NCBI RefSeq assembly: GCF_030160115.1
Contig: NZ_BSNS01000018.1
Span: 1 to 64,000 of the forward strand
Reading direction: 5' to 3'
Source: Devosia nitrariae
Lineage (GTDB): Bacteria; Pseudomonadota; Alphaproteobacteria; Rhizobiales; Devosiaceae
Length of the DNA: 64,000 nt
Shown: positions 16,942-26,366 of the stretch, in pieces
Layout: the number at the start of each line of letters is the position of its first letter
How positions within the stretch are numbered: position 1 is the stretch's first letter
Program-made: the position numbers and the translations under genes
Notes under the pieces: model-generated
Databases searched by the model: none
Seen by the model: only the letters and a program-made list of their open reading frames with translations
What the model was told of the DNA's origin: nothing

Positions 16942-17240
16942 AGGCGACGCAAACGGGCGCCTTGTCGGGGAGCTCAAGGCGCATCGACGTCGCAACCACG
17001 GCCTTCTGTCAGTCTCGTCCACCGCGGTGTGATGCCCCCTGTTCCCAGCCTGCCCACTGGGCGCGCCCGGAATACATCCGGGGGCATGCTATTCATAAAG
17101 GCAGGTTATCACCGCGCGGGCGAATCCTACTGTACAACGAGGCGCTTAGTGCAAGAGCGCAAAGTTTTTGCAGTGACGCCGCGGCATTGGCCCGGGCCCG
17201 GCGGCCATTTCGACGAGAGCGGGCCACATGGAGGCGACAC

Positions 17241-18935
17241 ATGTCGCATACCGTCGCAGACGCACTCGTCGATGTCCTCGAGGAGGTCGGCGTCAAGCAG
17301 GTCTTTGGGCTGATCGGCGACTCGCTGAACCCGTTGGGCGATGCTGTCCGGCGGAGCAAGATAGAGTGGGTCGGTGTGCGGCACGAGGAGGGCGCAGCGC
17401 TGGCCGCAGCCGGTCAGGCCAAGCTGACGGGCCGCCTCGCAGTGTGCGCGGGAACGACGGGGCCCGGCAGCACGCACCTCGTCGCGGGCCTCTACGAGGC
17501 CGCGCGCGATCACGCTCCCGTCCTGGCGTTGTCAGGGGAGATGCCGCGACGCCTGAAGGGCATCGACTATCACCAGTCGACGGAGCCAGACCTGCTCTTC
17601 CGGGACGTGTCGCTCTACACCCAGACGATCACCACGCCAGCGCAGGCGCCCAGCGTGATCCATCAGGCGATTTCGTCTGCGTACGCAGGACCCGGGGTCG
17701 CGCACCTGACCCTTCCCCAAGACGTGCTGTCCAGCAGGATCGAGCACGCCGTTCTGAGCGTGGCGACACTCAACCCACCCGGTGAGATCGCGCCGGACGA
17801 TCACGACATCGACGCGGTCGCGCGCCGCGTCGCCGCAGCTAGCTCGGTCGCCATTCTCTGCGGGGCGGGATGCCGAGGCTCGGCCGACCTGCTCCGCGAC
17901 CTGTCGGACCGGCTGAAGGCGCCGCTCGTCCATACGGTGCGCGGCAAGGAGATCATCGCCTATGACGACCCGCGCTGGATGGGCGGGCTCGGCATGATCG
18001 GCAGCAAGCCGGCCTACAATGCGGTGCAGGACTGCGACCTCCTGCTCATGGTCGGCACGGACTACCCCTATTCGAACTTCCTGCCGACGCACGGGAACGT
18101 CATCCAGATCGACGAGCGGGCCGCGGCGATCGGCCGACGCGCGCCGACGGCAATTGCCGTAAGGGGCTCGGTGCGGCCGACACTCACCGCCCTCTTGCAG
18201 AAAGTGCGACCGAAGACCGAAAGCGCGTTCTTCGACAAGGTCGCGCGGGACCGCCGCGCTTGGGACGAGCTCCTCGACAAGCAGAGCGACCCGGTTCGCA
18301 GCCGCGACAAGATCCACCCGCAGGCGGTGGCCCGCATGGTCAGCGACCTCGCAAAAGATGACGCCGTGTTCGTTTTCGATACCGGCCTCAATACGCTGTG
18401 GTCAGGCAACTGGATTCGGCAGAGCGGCAAGCAACGCATTGTCGGCTCCTTCAACAATGCGGCCGTCGGCACGGCGCTGGGGCAAGCCAACGGCATTCAG
18501 GCACTCGACCGGTCGCGACAAGTGATCGCGCTCACTGGAGATGGCGGTTTCAACATGCTAATGGGCGAATTCCTCACGGCAGTTCACCACCACCTGCCGG
18601 TGAAAATCGTGATCTTCGACAACGCCGCGTTCGGGCTCATCACGCTTGAGGCACAGAGCGTCGGAATTCTCCCGTTCCGCGAGGCAATCGAATTCCCCAA
18701 CCCGGATTACGCCGCGCTTGCGCGCGCATGCGGCGCGCAGGGATTCACAGTGCGTGATCCAGCGCTGCTCGAGGCGATTTTGATCGAAGCGTTCGCGTGC
18801 CCGGGCCCGGCGATCGTCGCCTGCGGCGTTGTACCCGACGAGATGCCGAATCTCCCTCACATCGAGCTCGAGCAGGTTGGCGGCTACGCTATTGCCAAAG
18901 TCAAGGAAGCCATCGCCGCCGTCGTCGGCGGCTAG
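17241..18935 (+). CDS. Thiamine-diphosphate enzyme, pyruvate oxidase (PoxB)-like
   Basis: 564 aa, start at ATG after GGAGG. N-terminal PYR domain: ALVDVLEEVGVKQVFGLIGD and VRHEEGAALAAAGQAKLTG, where the Glu activates ThDP. Middle domain about 185-330. C-terminal PP domain holds the ThDP motif starting GDGGFNMLMGEF and ending DNAAFG. The set matches ubiquinone-dependent pyruvate dehydrogenase PoxB, which decarboxylates pyruvate to acetate at the membrane; acetolactate synthase-like decarboxylases are the alternative. A longer frame from 16683 is rejected because it runs through the pirin gene. Confidence 0.88.
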   Translation: MSHTVADALVDVLEEVGVKQVFGLIGDSLNPLGDAVRRSKIEWVGVRHEEGAALAAAGQAKLTGRLAVCAGTTGPGSTHLVAGLYEAARDHAPVLALSGEMPRRLKGIDYHQSTEPDLLFRDVSLYTQTITTPAQAPSVIHQAISSAYAGPGVAHLTLPQDVLSSRIEHAVLSVATLNPPGEIAPDDHDIDAVARRVAAASSVAILCGAGCRGSADLLRDLSDRLKAPLVHTVRGKEIIAYDDPRWMGGLGMIGSKPAYNAVQDCDLLLMVGTDYPYSNFLPTHGNVIQIDERAAAIGRRAPTAIAVRGSVRPTLTALLQKVRPKTESAFFDKVARDRRAWDELLDKQSDPVRSRDKIHPQAVARMVSDLAKDDAVFVFDTGLNTLWSGNWIRQSGKQRIVGSFNNAAVGTALGQANGIQALDRSRQVIALTGDGGFNMLMGEFLTAVHHHLPVKIVIFDNAAFGLITLEAQSVGILPFREAIEFPNPDYAALARACGAQGFTVRDPALLEAILIEAFACPGPAIVACGVVPDEMPNLPHIELEQVGGYAIAKVKEAIAAVVGG

Positions 18936-19092
18936 CGGTTACTCGCTGTCGCTCGCCTTACGAACGGCGCGAGGCATGCGCCCGATAATCGCGGGTGGAT
19001 GGCGTCACTCGAAAGTCCAAAACACGATGCCGGGAGTCCGAAGTTTCAGATCTCGCAATAGGAATCCTGGCCGTTAGGTTTCACAGTGACTC

Positions 19093-20652
19093 TTGGTTTC
19101 GACAGACGCCTGCTCCAATGGCGCCGGGTTTCGTCCACCCACACAGAACCGAACGGATACTGATTTGAGCGATACGGATTTTGTGCAGGCGCCGTCAAGC
19201 GTACTGACGTCGGTAACCTTGGCTTCCGTGCGTTCGCATGAACCAGAGTTCGATGTCGACTTGTTCGTGATCGGTGGCGGATCTGGAGGGGTCCGTGCGG
19301 CGCGCGTGGCATCAGAGCACGGCGCCAAGGTGATGCTTGCGGAGGAATACCGGCTCGGGGGGACGTGTGTCATTCGCGGCTGCGTGCCGAAGAAGCTGTT
19401 CGTCTACGCGAGCCGTTTCAGCGATAAGTTCGAAGACGCCGCGCAATTCGGCTGGCGCCTGTCGGTCCCACGTTTCGACTGGCCTTCCCTGGTTGCGGCG
19501 AAGGACCGCGAAATCGCGCGACTCGAAGAGGTGTACAGCGCTAGTCAAGCGACCGCGGGCGTCGAGGTCGTCAGGTCCAGGGCCATACTCGAGGACGCCC
19601 ATACGGTGCACCTTCTCGATGACGGCCGACGGGTGCGTGCGCGCACGATCCTGATCGCGACTGGCGCACGGCCCGAATTGCCTGCCTTCCAGGGCATTGA
19701 ACTTGGCATCACTTCGAACGAGATCTTCGACTTGAAGACCTTCCCGAGAAAGCTCGTCATCGGCGGCGCCGGATACGTTGCTATGGAGTTCGCTGGTCTG
19801 TTCGCCGCGCTGGGGAGCGACGTCACGATCGTCTGCCGTGGAAGCAATGTGCTCGGCGGCTTTGACGAGGACGTGCGCCAGGCTGTCGCCGCATCCTACA
19901 CGAACCGCGGGATCAAGCTGATGCTCAGCGACAGCATCGCCCGTCTTGAGCAGCGGGAGGCAGCGCGAATCGACGTTACAACCGAACAAGGTGGGAGGCT
20001 GGTGGCTGATCAGGTGCTGCTCGCCTTCGGCCGCGCTCCGAACACGACCGCCCTGGGACTCGAGCGCGCCGGCGTCAGGACTGGGAGGGACGGCGCCATC
20101 ATCGTCGACGCGAACTCGCGCACGAATATTGCGAACATCTATGCAGTGGGCGACGTCACCAACCAGTTCAATCTGACGCCCGTCGCGATCCGGGAGGGCC
20201 ATGCCTTCGCCGACAGCGTCTTTGGCAAAAAAGCCTGGCAGGTCGACTACTCCAATGTCCCGACCGCAGTCTTCTCCAGTCCGGAAATCGGCACGGTTGG
20301 TCTGACCGAGCTGGAAGCCAGGGCACAATATCTTGCTGTCGATATCTACAAGGTCCGTTTCCGCCCGTTGACGGCGGCGGTGACGGGTGATTGCGAAACC
20401 TCGCTATTGAAGATCGTCGTCGACGGCGAGTCGAACCGTATCCTGGGGATTCACATCTTTACCGAGGAAGCCAGCGAAATGATCCAGGTGCTGGCCATCG
20501 CCGTTGGTAGCAGAGCCACCATGCAACACTTCATGTCTGTCATGGCCGTACACCCGACGATCGGCGAGGAACTCGTGGGAATGCTGACGCCGACCGTACG
20601 TTACGATCGGCGTGAATCTTCGGCACCTCTCGTCGCAGGCGCAGCCCATTGA
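19093..20652 (+). CDS. gor: Glutathione-disulfide reductase-like flavoenzyme
   Basis: Up to 519 aa; the enzyme core begins near DVDLFVIGGGSGGVRAARVA. GGTCVIRGCVPKK contains the redox pair (Cys92, Cys97 in this numbering); VIGGAGYVAMEFAGLFAALG is the NADPH fold; AVHPTIGEE holds the C-terminal catalytic His. It reduces GSSG to GSH with NADPH. The usual length is about 460, so the real start may be the GTG at 19228 (474 aa) or TTG at 19165; none has a strong ribosome-binding site. It stands alone among other thiol-defence genes. Confidence 0.88.
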   Translation: MVSTDACSNGAGFRPPTQNRTDTDLSDTDFVQAPSSVLTSVTLASVRSHEPEFDVDLFVIGGGSGGVRAARVASEHGAKVMLAEEYRLGGTCVIRGCVPKKLFVYASRFSDKFEDAAQFGWRLSVPRFDWPSLVAAKDREIARLEEVYSASQATAGVEVVRSRAILEDAHTVHLLDDGRRVRARTILIATGARPELPAFQGIELGITSNEIFDLKTFPRKLVIGGAGYVAMEFAGLFAALGSDVTIVCRGSNVLGGFDEDVRQAVAASYTNRGIKLMLSDSIARLEQREAARIDVTTEQGGRLVADQVLLAFGRAPNTTALGLERAGVRTGRDGAIIVDANSRTNIANIYAVGDVTNQFNLTPVAIREGHAFADSVFGKKAWQVDYSNVPTAVFSSPEIGTVGLTELEARAQYLAVDIYKVRFRPLTAAVTGDCETSLLKIVVDGESNRILGIHIFTEEASEMIQVLAIAVGSRATMQHFMSVMAVHPTIGEELVGMLTPTVRYDRRESSAPLVAGAAH

Positions 20653-20709
20653 CGCACGCGCTCCGCGGACAGAAAACGCTCCTGCTATGTGTAAAGGGCG
20701 CGATGTTCG

Positions 20710-20985
20710 ATGGACGATGATGACTTCGAGGCGGCGCTATCAGCACTCCCCGAGGGTTACAGCGAAAGGATCTATCAGGGACGGCGATACGGCGTGAGCT
20801 TTCGTCGATCCGACGACGGACGGCGAAGCAACCTGTTTGCTCGAGACCTGGCCGGAACCGACATTGTCAGTTTCAACCTCTACCGGTTGGGATCGGGCGG
20901 CGCATCTCTCAAGCCATGCGAGATGTCCGTGGAGAAAGTGAGAGAGTTCGTCTTGGGATTCCGATCAAGCGGGTCTGATGATTGA
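20710..20985 (+). CDS. Small hypothetical protein
   Basis: 91 aa, acidic start (MDDDDFEAALSALPEGYSER), then a beta-like stretch RIYQGRRYGVSFRRSDDGRR and FARDLAGTDIVSFNLYRLGS. No signal, no known motif. AAGGG lies upstream of the ATG. It lies 57 bp after gor on the same strand and could be cotranscribed. The regular composition and start support a real gene; its function is not recognised. Confidence 0.65.
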   Translation: MDDDDFEAALSALPEGYSERIYQGRRYGVSFRRSDDGRRSNLFARDLAGTDIVSFNLYRLGSGGASLKPCEMSVEKVREFVLGFRSSGSDD

Positions 20986-21114
20986 CCCGTCTTTCTCCTC
21001 CGGTCCGTCGGACCATCGAGGCGCGACGGCGGAGAACCTGGCACCACCCTGTCCCTCTCGAGGGGGGTGCATGGCAGCACTCAACGCAACAGCGACGATG
21101 TCCCGCGGCCGACA

Positions 21115-21804
21115 TCACTCGTCGGATGCGGGAAACTTCCCAGTCCGAGATCCGGTAAGTTGGCCTACTCTGGTGAGGATGTCCGATGGCTCTTGGCGGA
21201 TCGTGAAATCGGGCTCGACAAAGGCGCCTCTGACCACGCCGTCCTGATCGATTATGTAAGTCGCCGGGATTGGCAGCATCCATTCCGACGATCCATGACG
21301 GTGCCCGAAGTCATGGTCAAGCCCTGCATAATGCGCCCTGGTTTCGTCGGGGACCCGAAACACGATACCGTAGGTTGTGGCGACGCCATGGTCGACGTCG
21401 GCGAGCATCATGAGGTCGATACCCAGCTCCTGTTTCAGCTGCCTTGGCAGATCACGGGTATCGGGAGAGAGCACAACAACCTTCGCCTTCAGGCGATCAA
21501 GGTCTGCCTTGATCGCCTGAAGCGCGCGAAGCTCGGCCTTACAGAACGGGCACCACCCACCACGGTAGAAGCTGATTACAAGCGGACCGCCTTCTCGAAG
21601 GTCTTTGGACGAATGAAGCCGTCCATTCTCGTCCGGCAGGAGAAAGTCCGGTGCGGTATCGCCAACCTGCAATGCGTGCGAGACGACGTCAGTCCTCCGG
21701 AGCCAATCGACAAGATGGACGTACGAGTCCCGGTCGGCATCACTGAACTCGCCCAGAAGTTCCTGACGCACCTGATCGAGAGTTTTTGCTAAGTGATCAG
21801 ACAT
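21115..21804 (-). CDS. Peroxiredoxin-like AhpC/TSA protein (GGWCPFC type)
   Basis: 229 aa. After an 45-residue helical N-terminus comes the redoxin fold with FYRGGWCPFCKAELRALQ (Cys85, Cys88), a CxxC in place of the single peroxidatic Cys of classical peroxiredoxins, then VVVLSPDTRDLP and IPATYIIDQDGVVRGAFV. Members of this group are probably thiol peroxidases or disulfide reductants. It is a paralogue of 23160-23849; both flank a LysR gene on the same strand. Confidence 0.88.
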   Translation of the reverse strand: MSDHLAKTLDQVRQELLGEFSDADRDSYVHLVDWLRRTDVVSHALQVGDTAPDFLLPDENGRLHSSKDLREGGPLVISFYRGGWCPFCKAELRALQAIKADLDRLKAKVVVLSPDTRDLPRQLKQELGIDLMMLADVDHGVATTYGIVFRVPDETRAHYAGLDHDFGHRHGSSEWMLPIPATYIIDQDGVVRGAFVEPDFTIRQEPSDILTRVGQLTGSRTGKFPASDE

Positions 21805-22034
21805 TAAATTCGACGCTCATCTGAAAGTCCTGTTGCCTCCTGCGCGACGCTACGTCGAAGGCGGTTCACTGGGAAATATCCACGCGTTATTGTTTCTATT
21901 CCAATGGTTTATGACCGAACAGGTCGGCGATCTCAGCCAGACGACAGTCCGGTCCTCCCCCTCATGCGAAGGCCGAGCGGCCCGCGCGGAACCCATCTAA
22001 TTGTAAGACGGCAATAATCTGGCAATAGAAGCTG

Positions 22035-22973
22035 TCACGCAGATACGCCGGCCGCGTCGAGGTGGTTGTGATGCGGCGGTCTCGGGGGTGATCCCATGTG
22101 AAGAGACCAATCACGCAGCCGCGCGACTTTAACGAAGGCATCGAGCGCGGGTGAATAGCGGCGTCCCTGCACAGCAAGAAGGTGGACCTCCCGCCATACA
22201 GGATCCCCTTCGATCGGAAGCGCCTTTAGGGAGGGTAGCCGTGGCATGTGTTCGGGAGCAAGGACTATTCCGAAACCGGCGGCCGCCAGGTGCTGCAGGT
22301 GCAGATCTCTGCCGCTCCGATGATTTTGGTCCGGGGGCTCGTCTGGAAACAGGAGATGCTGAAACTTCAGAACTGCTTCGCAGTTCGAGCGGTCTAGGAT
22401 AGTGGCTTCGCGAAGTGCTTCCACACCGATCGCCGGAAGGTCTGCAAGCTGATGCGACGCTGCGAGGACGGCAACGTAGCGTTCTGCAAACAGAGACCAA
22501 TCGTCGATACGTTCTGGCTTGTCGTCAATATCGCCGACGAGGGCGACGTTTATTTCGCCCTCTAGCAGAAGCTCGACAAGGTCGTCTGGCGTCTCTTCTC
22601 GGAGCTCCACATGGAGACCAGGGACGAATTTGCGGGTTTCGGCGATTGGCTCAAGAACGAGCGAAGCGGAGATGGATGGTGCGAGGCCGATAGCCAGAGA
22701 AGCCACTTCCTTTTGCTGAAATTGACGCGCCCGGCGTCGAACAGCCTCTGTCGATGCAAGTGCGCGTTCAAGCATGGGCAACACTGCTTTGCCCAAGTCA
22801 GTCAGGTGGGTAAGTTGACGCTCGCGATAAATAAGCTGGCCCCCGAGCTCTTGTTCCAGCTTTTGCACGCCCTTGGTCAGGGCCGGTTGCGTAACGTTGC
22901 ACATCTCCGCAGCGCGCGTGAAATTGAGCGTGCTTGCAACCGCCAGAAAGTACCGAACCTGATGAAGTTCCAT
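22035..22973 (-). CDS. LysR-family transcriptional regulator
   Basis: 312 aa from ATG 22973. N-terminal winged HTH: MELHQVRYFLAVASTLNFTR, AAEMCNVTQPALTKGVQKLE. The effector domain spans about 90-295. The N-terminus resembles OxyR/HcaR-like LysR members that sense oxidants or aromatic acids, but no sensory Cys pair is obvious. It lies between two peroxiredoxin-like genes on the minus strand, the likely targets. Confidence 0.9.
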   Translation of the reverse strand: MELHQVRYFLAVASTLNFTRAAEMCNVTQPALTKGVQKLEQELGGQLIYRERQLTHLTDLGKAVLPMLERALASTEAVRRRARQFQQKEVASLAIGLAPSISASLVLEPIAETRKFVPGLHVELREETPDDLVELLLEGEINVALVGDIDDKPERIDDWSLFAERYVAVLAASHQLADLPAIGVEALREATILDRSNCEAVLKFQHLLFPDEPPDQNHRSGRDLHLQHLAAAGFGIVLAPEHMPRLPSLKALPIEGDPVWREVHLLAVQGRRYSPALDAFVKVARLRDWSLHMGSPPRPPHHNHLDAAGVSA

Positions 22974-23159
22974 CGGATGTTCACCGCCAACTTTACGTGT
23001 CACTACCGACCACGTGCGATCACCATGCAGCTCACACGGCAGGAAGGGCACGATCGTGAAGTTAGGTTGGCACCGGTTCTGGCGCGATGAAACCCGCGTC
23101 CGGCATCCTTGGACGGTCGGACACGTTTTCTGGAATCCAGGATTGGCTACGCTTGAGGA

Positions 23160-23849
23160 TTAGTGCACCACGCGTGCGCGAATTTGGTTCAGGACGGGAA
23201 AGAGTTCCGTTGGGTCCCCGCGTCGCGTATAGTCGACACTAATATCGGCATACTCGACGATGCCATCCGGCCCTATCACGTACCGGGCTGGCATCGTCAA
23301 TGTCCAGCTCGGCTCACCATTCACGGCGGCAAGGTCGAGGCCGGTTTCCAGTTCGGCGGCCCGCAACTCTTGGGATACCTTCCATCGCAGCCCGAATGCG
23401 CTGGCGACTCTCCCGCCCCTGTCGACCAGGCAAGGGAACGAGAGGTTGTGGATACGTTCCGTAGCGCCGCTCTCGTCCGCGGTTTGGGGAGAAACCGCGA
23501 CAATCGAAACACCTGTTGAGCGCAAATTCCTCGCGACGGCCTCAAGCGCGCGCAAGTCCAGTCTGCAATATGGACACCACCGCCCTCTATAGAAAACGAC
23601 GAGAACTGGGCCACGTTCTAGGAGGTCGTTCGATGAAATCGCCTTCCCATCGGAATCGCGCAGACGGAAGCGCGGAGCGTAGTCCCCAGCACGAACAGCC
23701 CTTTCGGCAATCCCCGACGACACGAGGTCTTCAATAGCCCCCTGGCGGACACGGCTGATATGCTGAGGGGTGCTTTCATGGCACCTTTCCCTAACAGCAT
23801 CGAGTTCATCCTGGAGTGGCATCGTGGTCATTCTTGCCCCAGTCGGCAC
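23160..23849 (-). CDS. Peroxiredoxin-like AhpC/TSA protein (GRWCPYC type)
   Basis: 229 aa, same length and layout as the protein at 21115-21804: helical N-terminus, VVFYRGRWCPYCRLDLRALE with Cys92/Cys95, IVAVSPQTADESG and MPARYVIGPDGIVEYADI. It is an ancient duplicate rather than a recent one, since identity is confined to motifs. The start could be one of three nearby Met codons (1, 7 or 10). Probably thiol-dependent peroxide or disulfide reduction. Confidence 0.88.
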   Translation of the reverse strand: MPTGARMTTMPLQDELDAVRERCHESTPQHISRVRQGAIEDLVSSGIAERAVRAGDYAPRFRLRDSDGKAISSNDLLERGPVLVVFYRGRWCPYCRLDLRALEAVARNLRSTGVSIVAVSPQTADESGATERIHNLSFPCLVDRGGRVASAFGLRWKVSQELRAAELETGLDLAAVNGEPSWTLTMPARYVIGPDGIVEYADISVDYTRRGDPTELFPVLNQIRARVVH

Positions 23850-23994
23850 CAGCGACTTTATATTGGGTTGGCATATTGGGTTGGCGGCAGTGTGGCGGTA
23901 GTGCCAAAATGCAAGTTTGACAAATTCCGCCCGACATGGGCGGTGTTTGCCTCGCGCGCACCGTCGATTTTTGCCTCGTGCGACTCCTGCGACC

Positions 23995-24915
23995 TTAGCT
24001 CAGTATCGCGAGGTCGTCGTCCAGAGATTTTCTCAAACGCGAAGCCGCGAAATCGATGAACAAGCGCAGTTTCAAGGGCAAGAGCGCCTGCCGGGCGTGA
24101 ACGATATGGACCGGTGTCGGCGCGGGTTCGAAATCCCGCAGGATAATCGACAGCTTTCCCTCCGAGACAGGCTTGACGACTTGATAGGAGAGGACGTTTG
24201 TAACGCCGACACCCGCGATCGCGGCGTCTATCGCCGCTTCGGCGGTATTGATCTTCAATCGACAAATAGGCCGGACACCTCGACTCGGCTTGCCGTCCCG
24301 AGGGTCGAATACCCATGTCATGCCCGACGCGAGCGCCGTGTAGGTGATACACATATGCTTGGCCAAATCGTCCAGCGTCTTGGGTGTTCCGTGGGCCGAA
24401 AAATAGGCGGGACTCCCGCACACGACACGGCGAATTTCGCCGACCTTGGTCGCAATTAGCGCACTATCAGATAACGTCCCTGTGCGAATGGCGAGATCAA
24501 CGTGCTCATCGACGATGTCGAGCGTATGATCCGAGAGCGTTAAATAGATACCTATTTCGGGAAATTTGGCCAGGAACGCGATGATTATCGGGACGACATA
24601 AAGCCGGCCGAAAACGACCGGTGCAGTAATCGTCAGAACGCCACGCGGGATACTGTACTCGCCGGCAGCTTGGGATTCGGCCTCTCCAACCTGATCGAGA
24701 ATGCTCCTGCATGCGGCGAGATAATTGACGCCGGCCTCTGTCAGCGCCAACTTTCGCGTCGACCGGACGAGAAGCTGGGTTTTGAGATGAGCCTCGAGAT
24801 CAGCGACCTTGCGGCTGATCGTGGGAAGAGGAATGTTCAACTGCCGTCCGGCCGCGGAGAAGCTCCCAGCCTCAACCGCGGCGACAAAATATTGCATAGC
24901 TTCCAAACGATCCAT
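23995..24915 (-). CDS. LysR-family transcriptional regulator
   Basis: 306 aa. HTH in the first 65 residues (MDRLEAMQYFVAAVEAGSFS, AAGRQLNIPLPTISRKVADL), then GVLTITAPVVFGRLYVVPII, typical of the CrgA/DmlR group that often controls quinone reductases and oxidoreductases. It stands upstream of the peroxiredoxin gene and downstream of OsmC on the minus strand; which of them it controls is not visible. Confidence 0.92.
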   Translation of the reverse strand: MDRLEAMQYFVAAVEAGSFSAAGRQLNIPLPTISRKVADLEAHLKTQLLVRSTRKLALTEAGVNYLAACRSILDQVGEAESQAAGEYSIPRGVLTITAPVVFGRLYVVPIIIAFLAKFPEIGIYLTLSDHTLDIVDEHVDLAIRTGTLSDSALIATKVGEIRRVVCGSPAYFSAHGTPKTLDDLAKHMCITYTALASGMTWVFDPRDGKPSRGVRPICRLKINTAEAAIDAAIAGVGVTNVLSYQVVKPVSEGKLSIILRDFEPAPTPVHIVHARQALLPLKLRLFIDFAASRLRKSLDDDLAILS

Positions 24916-25070
24916 CTTCTCTCACTTTCCGAGAGGTCAGCCGCTTGTTAACCTGATACTGGGGCGAGTGGTAGAGTCACCTCTTCATGTGGTTCGGATT
25001 CGAGAACCCTGAGGCAGTGAAGGAATCGGCCGGGAAACCACGGCAAAGGCAACCGACGGTCCGGTGTGGC

Positions 25071-25580
25071 TCAGTCGGCATCGATGTACGGGATGGGGAG
25101 CTCAGCCAAGTCGTCCTCATAACTCGCTTGAGCACCCGCCGTCTGGCTGGAGAGGGTAAGGTCCGAGAGAGTGTGAATATCGGCGCTGATGCCGAGAATG
25201 CTGCCAACCGGGCAGAGGTTTGCCGCCTCCAGCAGGAAGGCGCGCTGTTGCGCGTCAAGTTCTCCCTCCAGCACAAGCGTGCGCTCGAATGAGTCCCGTT
25301 GGCCCTCGGCGCCATGATGGAAGCTGACACCAACTTCGACCCGCTCGAGAGGGAGTTTTTGGCGCTTGGCCTGAAACCGAACGGTCATGGCAGTGCATGC
25401 AGCAAGCGATGCGCTGAGAAGGTCGTAAGGATTGGGACCGGGAGAGACCTGACCGACGGCATCCGGGCCGCCAATAGGAAATTCGGACGCTCCGACGTGC
25501 CCTACCAAGGCTCCGTGCTTGTTGGGGTCGCTCGCGACCACAACCTCGCGGAGCTTAGCTGCGTTGTCCTCTGGTGTCAT
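25071..25580 (-). CDS. OsmC-family peroxidase-like protein
   Basis: 169 aa. The two redox cysteines sit in LLSASLAACTAMTVRFQAKR (Cys62) and ANLCPVGSILG (Cys123), the OsmC/Ohr arrangement. Such proteins reduce organic hydroperoxides with lipoyl or other thiols; this longer-tailed form is of the YhfA-like branch. The gap to the ferredoxin reductase gene upstream is 39 bp, so it is likely the third gene of an operon: molybdoenzyme, flavin reductase, OsmC. Confidence 0.9.
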   Translation of the reverse strand: MTPEDNAAKLREVVVASDPNKHGALVGHVGASEFPIGGPDAVGQVSPGPNPYDLLSASLAACTAMTVRFQAKRQKLPLERVEVGVSFHHGAEGQRDSFERTLVLEGELDAQQRAFLLEAANLCPVGSILGISADIHTLSDLTLSSQTAGAQASYEDDLAELPIPYIDAD

Positions 25581-25619
25581 ATTGCATCCCTCCTGTGTGT
25601 TGAACGCGAACGGGCGCCA

Positions 25620-26366
25620 TCAACCGCCATATCGTTCGGTCTTGATAGTCGAGGCGTCGAGTCCCGCCATGAGCGCGCCATCGGCCGCGATATTGACGAA
25701 GGGGTTTGATCCGCACACAAAAACGTGCTCCGGGGTACGCGGAAGCCGGCCAATGACCTCGGTGACCATAGCGCTGTCGATGCGCCGCCCAAAATCAGTG
25801 GTGCGCTTTGGGCTCTCACGAGTTATCGCGAGAGCCAACTCGAAGTTGGGGTCGGCTGTCTCCAACAAGAGGAGTTCGTCGCCGAACAACACGTCACGCT
25901 CTGTCCGCGATGACAGAAGCAGTGCAGTCGGCACAGTCTGAGTCAGATCGCGGCGGTGTCTGAGCATAGCCATCAGCGGTACGACGCCGGAGCCGGCTCC
26001 AATTAACAGAATTGGTGCGGTTGGACGTTCTGGCCACAGGAAATGGCCGCCAATCGGGCCGCGGAGTTCGATCTCGTCGCCCAAGGCTGCGACATCGTGG
26101 AAGAATGGCGAGACTTCGCCATCCGGGAGGCGTTCGATCGCGAGCTCGATCACATTTGAGGCACTCGGTGCTGATGCGATCGAATAGCTCCGCATTGCTA
26201 CATAACCGTCCGGAGCAGTCAGTCGCACATCGGCGTGTTGACCGGCCATGTATGTGAATGGCTTGCTGAGCCGTAAGAAGTAACTTTTGATGCTGGGCGT
26301 CTGCTCAACGATCTGGGCAATCGTGCATGTCTGCCACACCGCCGATCGTGTGCTCCTCTCAGTCAT
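25620..26366 (-). CDS. Ferredoxin-reductase-type FAD/NAD(P)H oxidoreductase
   Basis: 248 aa from ATG 26366. RSYSIASAPSA is the FAD-binding RxYS motif, LIGAGSGVVPLMAMLRH the NAD(P)H motif and VFVCGSNPFV the C-terminal CG(S/P) block. No [2Fe-2S] ferredoxin domain follows. The start overlaps the stop of the sulfite-oxidase-like gene by 8 bp, so the two proteins are made together; it is probably its electron donor or acceptor, as in MsrPQ-like or oxidoreductase/molybdoenzyme pairs. Confidence 0.9.
   Translation of the reverse strand: MTERSTRSAVWQTCTIAQIVEQTPSIKSYFLRLSKPFTYMAGQHADVRLTAPDGYVAMRSYSIASAPSASNVIELAIERLPDGEVSPFFHDVAALGDEIELRGPIGGHFLWPERPTAPILLIGAGSGVVPLMAMLRHRRDLTQTVPTALLLSSRTERDVLFGDELLLLETADPNFELALAITRESPKRTTDFGRRIDSAMVTEVIGRLPRTPEHVFVCGSNPFVNIAADGALMAGLDASTIKTERYGG

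Noticed and set aside
16683-17240. 5' extension of the PoxB-like frame
   Set aside because: It runs through the pirin gene in another frame; ATG 17241 has GGAGG and matches the family N-terminus.
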